A stretch of 44,961 bases of DNA from Candidatus Saccharimonadota bacterium (GCA_017447485.1 JAFSNI010000005.1:1-44961); one strand, 5' to 3'. Shown: positions 21,511-31,442, numbered from the stretch's first letter. The notes: a model not told the origin generated them from the sequence alone. Made by a program: numbers and translations.

Positions 21511-24237
21511 ATGGCTAAAAAGAAAGTTGAAACTGCGAAAAAAACTTCTTCGAAAAAGACAACCCGAAGAAGTCGTAACACAAGATTTTTTAAAAAAGTT
21601 CAAGATTTTTTCAAAAATCATAAGGCTAGAAAAAAAGCTCGTCGCGAGGCCGAAGCTCGTCAGCATGCTGAAGACTTGGCTAAATTGCCAAAGGAGCCAG
21701 TTAAAAGATTTTTTGCTAGGCTTCATCCAAAACGGGTTTTTCATTGGTGGTTTTCATGGCGTGGTCAAAGAACTATTTTAAAAACGCTCGGCGTCCTATT
21801 CTTACTCATGGCGATAGGCATCGGCGGGCTATTTATTTATTACAAAAAAGATCTTGACGCGATTCGTCTTGACGAAATGAATATCTCCGAAACGGTAAAT
21901 ACATATCTCGACCGCAATGGTGTCGTGCTTTGGAAAGACACCGGAAACGATAATTATCGCCTCGTGGTTGATGCGGATGATATTTCCCCGTATATGTATC
22001 AGGCCACCATCGCGATTGAAGATCGTAATTTTTACAATCACATTGGCGTTGACCCAGCCGGCCTTATTCGCGCCGTCTTTTCGACTTTGTCTGGGCATGG
22101 CGTCCAGGGCGGTTCGACTTTGACTCAACAGCTTATCAAGCAGGTTTACTTTGCCGATGAGGCTCAAAGTGAAAATCGTGGTGGTCTCACGCGCAAGATT
22201 AAGGAGTTAATCCTCGCGATTGAACTTGAACGGATGTATTCTAAAGATCAGATTATTACCATGTATCTCAACCAGTCGCCTTACGGCGGTCGGCGTAATG
22301 GCGTGGAGTCTGCCGCCCAAACTTATTTTGGCAAATCCGCAAAAGATTTAACTTTAGCAGAGGCGGCTTTGCTCGCCGCAATTCCAAATAATCCGGCAGT
22401 GCTCAATCCATACAATGAATATGGTCACGAACAATTGATTTGGCGCCAGCAATACACTTTGGACGCAATGGTGGAAATGGGCTATATCACACAAGAAGAG
22501 GCTGATGCCGCTAAAGAAGTTGCTATTCTCGATACCATTAAGCCAGAGTCTAGCCAATATGCCGGTATGCTCGCTCCGCATTTTGTGCTCGAAGTGCGTT
22601 CGCAGCTTGAAGAAAAATATGGCATCTCGACTATGCGCGCTGGTGGCTGGACTATCACTACTACGCTCGACTACCGTGCCCAGCAAATTGCTGAAGACGC
22701 CGTCGCGGTAGGTAAGGGATATACCTATATTAATAAAAGTGACGATATTGCCCTAGTTTCAGTCGACGTTGAAACCTCGCAAGTAATCGCCATGGTCGGT
22801 TCAATCGACTTTTACAACACGACCTACGGCGAAGTTAACGTTACGACCGACTCTTTGATTGAACCAGGCTCTACCATTAAGCCAATCCTGGACTATTCCC
22901 CGCTCTTTATGCAGCGCGAAGGCATTAATTATGGCCCAGGTTCAATTTTGAAAGACGAAAACATTGATAAGCTTTATTGCGCCGGTTATACTGGCTCCTG
23001 TTCCATGTCTAATGCTACTGGCCAATTCTACGGCAACGTTACAATTCGCTTCTCACTAGGGCACTCGTTAAACATTGCCGCGGTTAAGGCACTATATATT
23101 AATGGCATAGATAATTCCCTTGAAATTGCGCACGCTCTTGGTGACACTAGCTTTTGCGAAAATCGCAGCTACTACGGCCTTTCAATCGCGATTGGCTCTG
23201 GTTGCGGCGTAAAAATGGTTGAACACGCTAACGCCTATGCTTCGCTTGCGCGTGGCGGGTCATATAAAGACATTTCCTACGTGCTTGAAGTTAAGAATTC
23301 CGCTGGCGACGTTATCGAATCTTGGACAGATTCTCCAGCTACGCGCGTCGTTGATGAGCAAGTTGCCTATATGATTTCAAGCATTTTGAGTGACCGCTCG
23401 GCGCGCTGGTTTAATAACGAAGGCTTCGTAGTCCCAGGAGTCTGGACTGCCACCAAAACTGGTACTACCACCACGTCCAACTCTGCCGTCACCAAAGATT
23501 CGTTGATGGAAAGCTACTCTACGGCAATCTCGACCCTAGTTTGGAACGGCAACCATGATGGCTCTGGTCTATCTTCTAACTCCAACAATGTCGTCCGCTA
23601 CACCATTGGTCATTATATGGAGCGGGTACATAAAGAGGTTTACGAACCTGAAGGCAAGTGGAGTTATGGTAGCCAACCAGTTAAACCGTCTGGGATTAAA
23701 ACTTTGACCGTCAATGGCCAGACTGACATTTGGCCAAGCTGGTTCAATGCAGAAAAGAACTCGGGCGTTTCAAAAGAGACCCTCGCCTTCAACCGCTATA
23801 CGCATACGCTCGCTAGCGACTGCACCCCAGAAGCCTATAAAATTGAAGTTGAAGTTACCAAAATTATCGACCCAGTGACTGGTAAGTCCGAATACACTGC
23901 ACCAGAACCGTATGACAGTGAAACCAGTGACACTTGCACTTACATTCCACCAGAAGTCTCCATCTCAACTAGTGGCGACAAAATCATTGCCACCATCAAA
24001 AAAGGCAGTGAAAAAATCTCTGGCTATACTCTTACTGTGGACGGCACTAATTACAATAACATCAGCGTCGCATCGGACGGCACCATCACTGGCTACACAT
24101 TGACCGGCGATGAAACCTCTCTCAAGTTCACCATCTCCGACGCCGCCGGATATACCGCCGTCTCAAACCTCACGCTCAAATCCTCTTCCGCTCAAAAATC
24201 TTCTAGTAGCTCTAGCTCAACTAAAACTACTAATTAG
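21511..24237 (+). CDS. Class A penicillin-binding protein (PBP1A-like)
   Basis: Bifunctional peptidoglycan glycosyltransferase/transpeptidase, 908 aa. It has a long, very basic cytoplasmic N-terminus (1-85), a transmembrane helix (about 90-110), a GT51 domain with catalytic Glu in IEDRNFYNHIG (E170), GSTLTQQLIK (201-210) and RKIKELILAIELE, then a transpeptidase domain with S454-x-x-K457 (GSTIKP), S519-L-N521 and K649-T-G. A C-terminal Ig-like module and a Ser-rich tail follow. Extended -10 lies 7 bases before the ATG. Partner of MurJ, transcribed divergently; its end overlaps the convergent PIN-TRAM gene by 4 bases. Confidence 0.96.
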   Translation: MAKKKVETAKKTSSKKTTRRSRNTRFFKKVQDFFKNHKARKKARREAEARQHAEDLAKLPKEPVKRFFARLHPKRVFHWWFSWRGQRTILKTLGVLFLLMAIGIGGLFIYYKKDLDAIRLDEMNISETVNTYLDRNGVVLWKDTGNDNYRLVVDADDISPYMYQATIAIEDRNFYNHIGVDPAGLIRAVFSTLSGHGVQGGSTLTQQLIKQVYFADEAQSENRGGLTRKIKELILAIELERMYSKDQIITMYLNQSPYGGRRNGVESAAQTYFGKSAKDLTLAEAALLAAIPNNPAVLNPYNEYGHEQLIWRQQYTLDAMVEMGYITQEEADAAKEVAILDTIKPESSQYAGMLAPHFVLEVRSQLEEKYGISTMRAGGWTITTTLDYRAQQIAEDAVAVGKGYTYINKSDDIALVSVDVETSQVIAMVGSIDFYNTTYGEVNVTTDSLIEPGSTIKPILDYSPLFMQREGINYGPGSILKDENIDKLYCAGYTGSCSMSNATGQFYGNVTIRFSLGHSLNIAAVKALYINGIDNSLEIAHALGDTSFCENRSYYGLSIAIGSGCGVKMVEHANAYASLARGGSYKDISYVLEVKNSAGDVIESWTDSPATRVVDEQVAYMISSILSDRSARWFNNEGFVVPGVWTATKTGTTTTSNSAVTKDSLMESYSTAISTLVWNGNHDGSGLSSNSNNVVRYTIGHYMERVHKEVYEPEGKWSYGSQPVKPSGIKTLTVNGQTDIWPSWFNAEKNSGVSKETLAFNRYTHTLASDCTPEAYKIEVEVTKIIDPVTGKSEYTAPEPYDSETSDTCTYIPPEVSISTSGDKIIATIKKGSEKISGYTLTVDGTNYNNISVASDGTITGYTLTGDETSLKFTISDAAGYTAVSNLTLKSSSAQKSSSSSSSTKTTN

Positions 24238-24926
24238 CGGCGACTAGGTTTAGCTAGTTTTGCGAAGATCATTTTGCCGGCAGGGGTTTCGTAGAACTTG
24301 ACAAACTCCACCATTACGTCGCGCCCTACTTTACTTGCTGCACCATCTACTACCACCATTGTTCCATCATTTAGGTGCCCAACACCTTGACCGCGCCCTG
24401 AACCCTTTTCCGAAATTTTAATCTTAATTCTCTCTCCCGGCAAAAACTCGCTTCTGGTAGCGAGAGCTAACTCATTGATGTTTAAAGCCTCAATTTTTTC
24501 CGCCTCCGCTACCTTAATCAAATTATAATCTAGCGTTAAAATTGCGCCTTTGTTTTCCCGAGCATATTTTAGCAGCGCCTCGTCGACTTTTTTAACTCCG
24601 CTTTCGTCGCTAACAACTTCAGTATTTATATTCACTACTCTTTCAAGTTCCGCCGCAACCGTTAGCCCAGCCCTTGCGCGCGTGCGTTTATCAGAATCTT
24701 TGCCATCCGCCAGGAGTTGTAATTCTAGAAGTACAGACCTCAAAATTATCAAGTCACCGTCCAAAAAACCGCTTTTTGCAACGTTTAAAATTCTCCCATC
24801 GATCAAGGCGGAAGTGTCAACGTAAATTTTACGTCGGTTACTAGACGTCAATTTGTATTTTCTAAAAACTAAAATCGTTGTTTCAGCTAGAATCGCTAAA
24901 GCCACTAACAAAATAAATAATTCCAT
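24234..24926 (-). CDS. PIN-TRAM domain protein (YacL-like)
   Basis: A 230-aa protein with an N-terminal membrane helix (1-20), a PIN nuclease domain starting KIYVDTSALIDGRI with acidic residues in VDTSALIDGR, LLELQ and LTLDYNLIKVAE, and a C-terminal TRAM domain (GERIKIKISEKGSGRGQGVGHLNDGTMVVVD region) that usually binds RNA. This is the layout of YacL/PilT-like proteins of Gram-positives, thought to act on RNA; the target is unknown. TGT-TATAAT lies 7 bases before its ATG. Confidence 0.9.
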   Translation of the reverse strand: MELFILLVALAILAETTILVFRKYKLTSSNRRKIYVDTSALIDGRILNVAKSGFLDGDLIILRSVLLELQLLADGKDSDKRTRARAGLTVAAELERVVNINTEVVSDESGVKKVDEALLKYARENKGAILTLDYNLIKVAEAEKIEALNINELALATRSEFLPGERIKIKISEKGSGRGQGVGHLNDGTMVVVDGAASKVGRDVMVEFVKFYETPAGKMIFAKLAKPSRR

Positions 24927-24933
24927 GAATTTT

Positions 24934-24939
24934 ATTATA
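24934..24939 (-). promoter_or_regulatory. -10 box of the PIN-TRAM gene (leaderless)
   Basis: Minus-strand TGT-TATAAT, 7 bases before the ATG, just after the phosphoketolase C-part stop codon. Confidence 0.7.
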
Positions 24940-24949
24940 ACAGAAAATA

Positions 24950-26119
24950 CTACTTTATCAAATCTTGTCCGTATTTAACGGCATATTTATGGTTATTTTC
25001 TAAAATATCGCGATATTTAAGTACTAATTTTTCGCGCCCCAAAACTTCTGCTACGTCTATCGCTAAATCATATCGCGACGCCGCATTCCGACGCAACATT
25101 TCAAATGGCGTCGTGGTAGAACCTTCCTCATTAAAACCGTGCACCCGTAGTCTCCGGCGTTCAGTGTAGTTTTCCAAGATGTTCTCTAGAGTTTCTGGAT
25201 AACCGTGAAAGTTAGCAATAATTGGGCACTTTTCAGTAAACAGCTCCACGAATTTTGTTTTGCTTAATTTATTTTCTGTCGTCCCGATTGCCCGATAAGA
25301 CAAAGCATTAACTCCTACGAACCTGAATTTTACATCCGGTAAATCTTCGCGCAAAATCTTAATTGCTTCTAAAGTTTCATGCGTCGGAATATCGCCCGCT
25401 GCCGTGAAAACAAAATCTGGATTTTCATCTGACGCAAACTGATAAATTGAGGCGCCGCCGTTATCAAACAAGAATTTTGCATGGTGTGAATCAATATACC
25501 GAGGCTCAGAGGTTTTGTTAAATGTTGTAAGATTTACAACATTTCTCGAACTTAACATAAAGTTAAATGCTTCTTCTGCTGCCACGTCATCAACCGGAAA
25601 AATACAGTTAGCGAGGTTCGATGGTAAAGCGAGTAACTGCGAGATCAAAGCCGGTGATTGGTGCGTAAAGCCATTATGGTCTTGTCGCCAGCAAGTTGAA
25701 GTAGAAAGTAAATTGACTGCCGGCATATCCGCGCGCCACGACACAGTTTTTGATTGCTTTATGAACTTAATTTGTTGCAGAAGTTGCGCCGTAATAATCG
25801 GGAAAAAGGCTTCGTAACTCCCCATCATGGCTTGCTCGCCATTCATCAAGTGCCCAGTCATCACCGAAAATAACACATTCTCCGAGAGCATTTCAATAAT
25901 GCGACCATCTGGCCCTTCTGGCAAATCTCCGTCAAGAATCGGTAAACTCCAAGCCCGTTTTTCAACCTCAAATAGCTCGTCGAACTTGTTAGAAGTAGTC
26001 TCATCTGGTGAAAAGAAATAAAAATACGGGTCATTTTTCATTTCCGCCTTTAAAAGCTCCCCGATTCTTCTAGCCGGAGAATAATATTCCGCGCCTGGTC
26101 TCTCTACTCGCTCAATCAT
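24950..26119 (-). CDS. xfp: Phosphoketolase, C-terminal part
   Basis: A 389-aa protein equal to the XFP central and C-terminal domains of xylulose-5-P/fructose-6-P phosphoketolase. Visible: FFSPDETTSN (36-44), RIIEMLSEN (73-81), GSYEAFFPI (100-108), SWRADMPAVN, CWRQDHNGFTHQSP (143-156, with the catalytic-region histidines), FTAAGDIPTHETLEAI, FHGYPETLEN and EEGSTTTPFEMLRRN. Compared with usual enzymes SEH reads SEN and TGRHG reads NGEQA, so some active-site positions have changed. ATGA overlap with the N-part (26116-26119). The two products together are needed to make acetyl-phosphate and a triose- or tetrose-phosphate. Confidence 0.92.
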   Translation of the reverse strand: MIERVERPGAEYYSPARRIGELLKAEMKNDPYFYFFSPDETTSNKFDELFEVEKRAWSLPILDGDLPEGPDGRIIEMLSENVLFSVMTGHLMNGEQAMMGSYEAFFPIITAQLLQQIKFIKQSKTVSWRADMPAVNLLSTSTCWRQDHNGFTHQSPALISQLLALPSNLANCIFPVDDVAAEEAFNFMLSSRNVVNLTTFNKTSEPRYIDSHHAKFLFDNGGASIYQFASDENPDFVFTAAGDIPTHETLEAIKILREDLPDVKFRFVGVNALSYRAIGTTENKLSKTKFVELFTEKCPIIANFHGYPETLENILENYTERRRLRVHGFNEEGSTTTPFEMLRRNAASRYDLAIDVAEVLGREKLVLKYRDILENNHKYAVKYGQDLIK

Positions 26120-27048
26120 AGCGTAAACCCCGCCTCTTTATTGAATAACTCTTCAAAATGATATGATTTTAGCCACTCTTCAAGCTTTTTCAATTCTTCA
26201 TAATTGCTCGCGGGATTCTTAAGCGGAATTTGGTGCGCTAGGTGTCCACGATTCGGGCCACTCTCACCTTTTTCTGTCTTTAAAATATAAAATGGCGAAT
26301 CGACTTTTTTACCCAGAGCTTCTTGAAAATCTTCCGGGTCATTTCCACGAATCCACATTGGCGCAAAGCCAAATCCACGAATCATTTCATTCAATTCCCG
26401 TTCCGATTTTCGTGCATAAATCGAGGGCGCGGAAATTTTATAACCATTCAAATGTAAAAACGGCAAGACTTTACCATTCCGGTCGCCAGTTAGTAAATTC
26501 CTCAAATTTAATGAATCCAGCGCTGTCGCCGTCTCGAGTTCACCATCGCCAATTAAAACCGCTAAAGTTTTTTCTGGATGCCCCAAAGCCAGTCCATAAG
26601 CATTTGCCAGCGCGTAACCCAGCTCGCCACCTTCCGCGATAATCCCTGGGGTCATGGGACTAGCATGGCTCGGAAAACCATCCGGCCAAGAAAAGTTATG
26701 GCAGACATATTTTATTCCATAATAATCTGGCGAGGCTTTTTCATCAACTTCTGCAAGCTTACCGTCAATTAAAAGATTCGCATTCAGTGCTGGAAAACCA
26801 TGCCCGGGCCCCAGCACAAAAAGAAAATCCGGGTCATTTTTATAAACAGCGTGCAAGTTTGCGTAAGCTACATTAATCCCGTTACATGTTCCCCAATGTC
26901 CTAAAAGTCGAGGTTTAATGTCGTCAAATTGCAATGGTCTTTCTAGTAAAAAATTATCACGTAAATAAAGTTGAGCCACAGACAAATAATTGCACGCCCG
27001 AATTCGTCGTGAAATTTTCGCAATTTCATCAGTGCCCACACTGCTCAT
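26116..27048 (-). CDS. xfp: Phosphoketolase, N-terminal (ThDP-binding) part
   Basis: A 310-aa protein equal to the XFP_N domain. Motifs: LLGHWGTCNGINV (48-60), VLGPGHGFPALNAN (78-91), GFPSHASPMTPG (124-135), EGGELGYAL (139-147), the ThDP/Mg GDGELET (167-173) and LHLNGYKISAPS (198-209). A normal phosphoketolase is one chain of about 790-825 aa; here the two genes total 699 aa and the linker that normally carries RMGANPHANGG is absent. Extended -10 lies 6 bases before the ATG, so translation is probably leaderless. Confidence 0.93.
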   Translation of the reverse strand: MSSVGTDEIAKISRRIRACNYLSVAQLYLRDNFLLERPLQFDDIKPRLLGHWGTCNGINVAYANLHAVYKNDPDFLFVLGPGHGFPALNANLLIDGKLAEVDEKASPDYYGIKYVCHNFSWPDGFPSHASPMTPGIIAEGGELGYALANAYGLALGHPEKTLAVLIGDGELETATALDSLNLRNLLTGDRNGKVLPFLHLNGYKISAPSIYARKSERELNEMIRGFGFAPMWIRGNDPEDFQEALGKKVDSPFYILKTEKGESGPNRGHLAHQIPLKNPASNYEELKKLEEWLKSYHFEELFNKEAGFTL

Positions 27049-27050
27049 GC

Positions 27051-29015
27051 TTATATTATATCACGAATCTTTGCAATTTCATCCCGAAGTAATGCTGCCC
27101 GTTCAAAATCTAGGTTTGCTGCCGCAAGCTGCATTTCGGACGACAAAGATTTTATTAGATTTGACAGTTCGTCTTTCGGGATTTTTTTAATATCTAACTT
27201 ATTTTCAACTTGTTTTTCCGGAATAATCGCCCTTAGTCCCGCTGAAATCTCTTTCTTAATCGAAGTCGGCGTGATATTGTGCTCAAAATTATATTGTTTC
27301 TGGATTTCGCGTCGCCGGTTTGTCTCTGAAATCGCTTTTTCCATACTTTCAGTGATGAAATTCGCATACATAATCACTTTTCCTTCTACGTGCCGCGCCG
27401 CCCGCCCAATCGTCTGAATTAAAGCCGACTCGCTACGCAAAAATCCTTCCTTGTCAGCATCTAAAATTGCCACTAGCGAAACTTCCGGTAGGTCTAACCC
27501 TTCGCGGAGCAGATTAATTCCTACAAGCACGTCATAAACTCCTTCGCGCAAGTCTCTCAAAATATCGCCCCGTTCCAAAGTGTCAATTTCAGAATGAATG
27601 TAAGCCGTTTTTATGCCCCGCTCTTTCAGGTGATCGGTCAAATCTTCTGCCATTCGCTTTGTTAAAGTTGTAATCAAAGTTCTTTGTCCCTTTGCGATGC
27701 GCTGATCAATTTCTTCCATCAAATCGTCGACCTGCCCGTCGCTGCTCCGAACTTCAATTTCCGGGTCTAAAAGTCCCGTCGGACGAATCACTTGCTCGGC
27801 CGGCTTCGGCGAATGTTCAAGTTCGTATTCTCCCGGCGTTGCCGAAACATAAATCGCCTGATTCACTCGCGCCTGGAACTCTCCGAACGTCAACGGTCGG
27901 TTATCAAGAGCGCTAGGCAACCGAAAACCATAGTCCACCAGCGCTAACTTCCGCGCGTGGTCACCATTATACATCCCGCGGACCTGTGGTAATGTCATAT
28001 GTGATTCATCCACAATCAACAAAAAATCTTTTGGGAAAAAGTCGAGTAGGGTAGCCGGCGGCTCACCAGCTTTGCGCCCATCAAGATGCCGCGAATAATT
28101 TTCAATGCCCTTCACAAATCCGGTGCTAGCTAACATTTCGAGATCATATTTTGTGCGTTGCGATAATCTCTCCGCTTCTAGATATTTTTCATGTTCCTTA
28201 AAATATGCCAACCTCTCATTAAACTCGGCGCGAATTGTCTCAAGTGCTTTTTCGAGTTGGTCTTTTGGTGTAGCGTAATGCGTATTTGGAAAAATATGCA
28301 CTTTCTCAGGCTTTTCCAAAACCTCAAAAGTTAGTGGGTCAACGATTTTTATATCTTCTAGCGTATCAAAACCAAATTCAAATCTGTAAGCGTGCTCGCC
28401 ATTTGCTGGGTAGAGATCAACCGTATCGCCCATCACGCGAAAGTTCCCTCGTTCAAACGCCAAGTCATTCCGATGGTATTGAATCGAGATTAACTTCTTT
28501 ATAAAGTCAGTTTGCGAAAATAAATCGTTTTTAGACACTTCAAATGACATTTCAAGATAATGCTCTGGCGAGCCGATCCCATAAATGCACGAAACCGACG
28601 CAATCACAATCACGTCGCGTCGCGTAAGTAGTGCTTCGGTTGCGCCGTGTCGCAAACGGTCGATCTCGTCATTTATAGCCGAATCCTTTTCAATATAAGT
28701 GTCGGTTGAAGCAATATAAGCTTCTGGCTGGTAGTAATCAAAGTAAGAAACGAAATAATGCACCTCATTTTCTGGAAAGAACTCGCGAAACTCAGCATAG
28801 AGTTGTGCCGCTAAAGTTTTATTATGCGCTAAAATCAAAGTCGGGCGCTGGACATTCTGGATAATATTTGCCATCGTGAAAGTTTTGCCAGAACCAGTCA
28901 CCCCGAGCAGAGTTTGCTCTCTCGCCCCCGCCAAAACACCATCCGTGAGCTGTTTAATTGCTCCAGGCTGATCGCCGGTCGGCTGATATTTTGACACCAG
29001 TTTAAAATTAGGCAT
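27051..29015 (-). CDS. uvrB: Excinuclease ABC subunit B
   Basis: Damage-verifying helicase-like subunit of nucleotide excision repair, 654 aa, full length. Walker [11 protein letters not shown] (near residue 40), the damage-probing beta-hairpin region ([18 protein letters not shown]), DESH Walker B in [13 protein letters not shown], the [18 protein letters not shown] motif VI, and the C-terminal UVR domain ([14 protein letters not shown]) that binds UvrC. The UvrC partner in this window (42.4 kb) is shortened. The ATG lies 6 bases after TGG-TATAAT. Confidence 0.97.
   Translation of the reverse strand: MPNFKLVSKYQPTGDQPGAIKQLTDGVLAGAREQTLLGVTGSGKTFTMANIIQNVQRPTLILAHNKTLAAQLYAEFREFFPENEVHYFVSYFDYYQPEAYIASTDTYIEKDSAINDEIDRLRHGATEALLTRRDVIVIASVSCIYGIGSPEHYLEMSFEVSKNDLFSQTDFIKKLISIQYHRNDLAFERGNFRVMGDTVDLYPANGEHAYRFEFGFDTLEDIKIVDPLTFEVLEKPEKVHIFPNTHYATPKDQLEKALETIRAEFNERLAYFKEHEKYLEAERLSQRTKYDLEMLASTGFVKGIENYSRHLDGRKAGEPPATLLDFFPKDFLLIVDESHMTLPQVRGMYNGDHARKLALVDYGFRLPSALDNRPLTFGEFQARVNQAIYVSATPGEYELEHSPKPAEQVIRPTGLLDPEIEVRSSDGQVDDLMEEIDQRIAKGQRTLITTLTKRMAEDLTDHLKERGIKTAYIHSEIDTLERGDILRDLREGVYDVLVGINLLREGLDLPEVSLVAILDADKEGFLRSESALIQTIGRAARHVEGKVIMYANFITESMEKAISETNRRREIQKQYNFEHNITPTSIKKEISAGLRAIIPEKQVENKLDIKKIPKDELSNLIKSLSSEMQLAAANLDFERAALLRDEIAKIRDII
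27055..27060 (-). promoter_or_regulatory. Phosphoketolase operon -10 box (leaderless)
   Basis: Minus-strand TGA-TATAAT, 6 bases before the ATG, overlapping the 3' end of uvrB. Confidence 0.7.
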
Positions 29016-29021
29016 AATAAA

Positions 29022-29027
29022 ATTATA
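29022..29027 (-). promoter_or_regulatory. uvrB -10 box (leaderless)
   Basis: Minus-strand TGG-TATAAT, 6 bases before the uvrB ATG. Confidence 0.7.
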
Positions 29028-29045
29028 CCATATTCCGCCTAGGCT

Positions 29046-29972
29046 TTAGAATTGTAGCAGAGCAACACCGATTACTACCAAAACAGTAGCAGCCAAATGC
29101 ACTAAAACACTTTTCCGATTTAGTTTCTCGCGTCCGAACTTTGGCCAAATTAAAGTCAGAATAATTCCCATAAAGAAAATCACGATGGGTTCGGTCGAAT
29201 CCGCCGCCGCTGAAGCTAGTGCTACAGATGGCGCCAGGAGCAGGGCTCCCCGATAAGTAAAATCTTTAATCAGGCTAAAACTTAAAGTCCCCATGAGTGG
29301 TTTTAACACTTTGCGGCGGCTAGCTTTATAAACATCCCGAAACCGCTTGACCCATTTCGGCCTCAAGGCCATAATGATAACGTTCCCGATACCTTTTCCA
29401 AACATTACCAGCGTCATACTACCTAGAAAACTAATTTCCGTCGCGGAATTTTCTTTTACGAAAATCAAATTACTACTTACGGAGATTAAAACGTAGAGAA
29501 ACGCATAAAAAATTGCACGCAGTTTAATTTTGCGACTACGTTTCCGCGTGGTTAATACGATCAAAACCGGCGCAACCATAATTACGATAAATGCTACCAT
29601 TTGCAAAAGCGAAATTGACTCCCCTAAAAACAGCCAGCCTAGCACCAAATATAAAACCGGTGCCACCTGAATAAAAATCCCAAGATTTGTCGAATCGTCA
29701 ATTTCAAGCGCCTTGTAATATGGGATCCCCGCTAAACTCGTGCAGATTCCAGACAGTATCAAGAATAAAATTATTTTGATATCAACGCCGAGAAAGTCAA
29801 AACCAGAAATTATGGCCAGAATTATCGCCACAACAATAAACGCAAACGCAAAAAACATTTTTTGCGCCACCGCTAAACGCCCCTTAAAATAAAAATCCGA
29901 AATATAATTATCAATATAGATATGCGAAGAACCAGCCAGCACCGCGAACAAAACCAAAATCAACCAGTCCAT
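29046..29972 (-). CDS. DMT-superfamily transporter (EamA-like)
   Basis: A 308-aa membrane protein with about ten transmembrane helices in two halves, as in EamA/DMT exporters. Characteristic bits are PYYKALEIDDSTNLGIFIQVAPVL (end of helix 3-4), LGESISLLQMVAFIVIMVAPVLIV and the C-terminal half ASAAADSTEPIVIFFMGIILTLIWP. The substrate is unknown; DMT members export amino acids, nucleotides or other metabolites. TGC-TAAAAT lies 6 bases before the ATG. Confidence 0.85.
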   Translation of the reverse strand: MDWLILVLFAVLAGSSHIYIDNYISDFYFKGRLAVAQKMFFAFAFIVVAIILAIISGFDFLGVDIKIILFLILSGICTSLAGIPYYKALEIDDSTNLGIFIQVAPVLYLVLGWLFLGESISLLQMVAFIVIMVAPVLIVLTTRKRSRKIKLRAIFYAFLYVLISVSSNLIFVKENSATEISFLGSMTLVMFGKGIGNVIIMALRPKWVKRFRDVYKASRRKVLKPLMGTLSFSLIKDFTYRGALLLAPSVALASAAADSTEPIVIFFMGIILTLIWPKFGREKLNRKSVLVHLAATVLVVIGVALLQF

Positions 29973-29978
29973 GCTAGT

Positions 29979-29984
29979 ATTTTA
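29979..29984 (-). promoter_or_regulatory. -10 box of the DMT transporter (leaderless)
   Basis: Minus-strand TGC-TAAAAT, 6 bases before the ATG, close to the end of lysS. Confidence 0.65.
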
Positions 29985-29993
29985 GCATAAAAA

Positions 29994-31442
29994 CTATGAT
30001 TCAGCACGTTTCATCGTTGGGAATGGCACCGCTTCACGGCCAGGCACACCTTCGAGTAGCCAGAAGTTCCGTTCCGAGTTTCCCCAACCGCAAGCTGGCG
30101 GCATCCCGTATTCCAACATCTCTACAAAATCACGGTCAAGCATTTGCGCTTCATCATCGCCCGCATCACGCGCAGCCTGCTGCTCTTCGAAACGTTGCAA
30201 CTGGTCTAGCGGGTCGTTCAACTCCGAAAAACCATTCCCCATTTCCGTCCCGGCAATTACTGGGTGGAATCTTTCTGTCACCAGTGGGTTTTCAGCAGAT
30301 TTTTTCGCAAGCGGCGACAACGAAAGCGGTTCTTCAATTAGCCAGTATGGCCCCGCCGAAGTTTTGCGAATCAACTTCCAAACATGGTCAATCAAATGCG
30401 GCGTGGTCGTCTTCGAATCAACTTCGACTCCATTTTCTTTCAATGTTTTTAGTAATTGTTCGCGGTCTGGATTAAACACATCCACATTGAACTTTTCTTT
30501 CAGTAAATCTGCATATTTATAACGCGGCCATTCGCAGTCTAAATCGATATCAAAACCGCCGACATGAAACTTCAAAGTCCCCCAAGTCTCTTTAGCAACA
30601 TATTTAATCATTTCTTCGTAAAGTTTCATGCCATCTTCATAATTCTCGTAAGCCGCATAAGACTCAAAAGCGATATGCTCTGGCAAATGTTCATCGTCGA
30701 CGCCTTCGTTACGGAAACGAGCGCCGATGTCATAGACTTTTTCAAAACCGCCACCGAGCAGGCGCTTAAGTGGCAGCTCGTGGGAAATCCGCAGATAAAA
30801 ATCCTCGTCCAAGGCATTCATATGAGTTACGAATGGCGTTGCGTCAGCACCACCAGTTGTGTGCTCAAGCACCGGAATATTGATTTCAATAAAACCGTGT
30901 GCATTCATGAAATCGCGCGTAGCTTGCCAAAACTTACTGCGTCGCACCAAACGCGCGCGCACTTCCGGATTCACGTTCATATCAACGTAACGCCGACGGT
31001 AGCGCTCTTCCTTATTGGTGAATTTTTCTGGCAGAGGCCGTAATGATTTCGTTAGTAGTCTCACAAAATCCGCAAATACTGAAATCTCCCCAGTCTGCGA
31101 CTTATCAACGACGCCAGTCGCTTCTACAAAATCACCCGTATCAAGCAGCTTTACATCTTTTGCTCCGAACACTCCTTCTGGGACCGCGTCAGAAGCTTTC
31201 ATAAAAATTTGTACCTCGCCTGTATAATCACGTAACTTCAAAAATACCAACTTTCCAAACGATCTAATCGCTACGATGCGTCCAGCCACAGTGACTTCTT
31301 GACCTTGTTTTTCATCGAAATGATTTACGACATCAAAAATCTCGGTGTTTCGATAGCTCTTTGCCGGATAAGGATCAATGCCCCGTGCCCGAATCTCTTC
31401 TAATTTTCTAATTCTTTCGTTTCGATAATCTTCCAGTAACAT
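29994..31442 (-). CDS. lysS: Lysyl-tRNA synthetase, class II
   Basis: Charges tRNA(Lys), 482 aa. OB-fold anticodon-binding domain (about 55-150), then class II core: motif 1 region FIEINIPVLEHTTGGADATPF, THMNALDEDFYLRISHELPLKRL and motif 2 ARFRNEGVDDEHLPEHIAFE. Motif 3, normally GxGxGxxR, here reads PPACGWGNSERNFWLL, keeping the Arg but missing a glycine and one residue. The C-terminal GVPGREAVPFPTMKR matches the family end. ATG lies 6 bases after TATAAT within a perfect palindrome. Confidence 0.93.
   Translation of the reverse strand: MLLEDYRNERIRKLEEIRARGIDPYPAKSYRNTEIFDVVNHFDEKQGQEVTVAGRIVAIRSFGKLVFLKLRDYTGEVQIFMKASDAVPEGVFGAKDVKLLDTGDFVEATGVVDKSQTGEISVFADFVRLLTKSLRPLPEKFTNKEERYRRRYVDMNVNPEVRARLVRRSKFWQATRDFMNAHGFIEINIPVLEHTTGGADATPFVTHMNALDEDFYLRISHELPLKRLLGGGFEKVYDIGARFRNEGVDDEHLPEHIAFESYAAYENYEDGMKLYEEMIKYVAKETWGTLKFHVGGFDIDLDCEWPRYKYADLLKEKFNVDVFNPDREQLLKTLKENGVEVDSKTTTPHLIDHVWKLIRKTSAGPYWLIEEPLSLSPLAKKSAENPLVTERFHPVIAGTEMGNGFSELNDPLDQLQRFEEQQAARDAGDDEAQMLDRDFVEMLEYGMPPACGWGNSERNFWLLEGVPGREAVPFPTMKRAES

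Noticed and set aside
21478-21744. 89-codon N-terminal extension of murJ
   Set aside because: It lies entirely antisense to the PBP gene, is Phe/Ser-rich without family similarity, and starts upstream of the murJ promoter.
26110-26125. Sequencing frameshift as the cause of the split phosphoketolase
   Set aside because: The C-frame has a stop six codons before its ATG, and fusing the frames would still lack the usual linker; the clean ATGA overlap matches other gene junctions here. Not completely excluded without reads.
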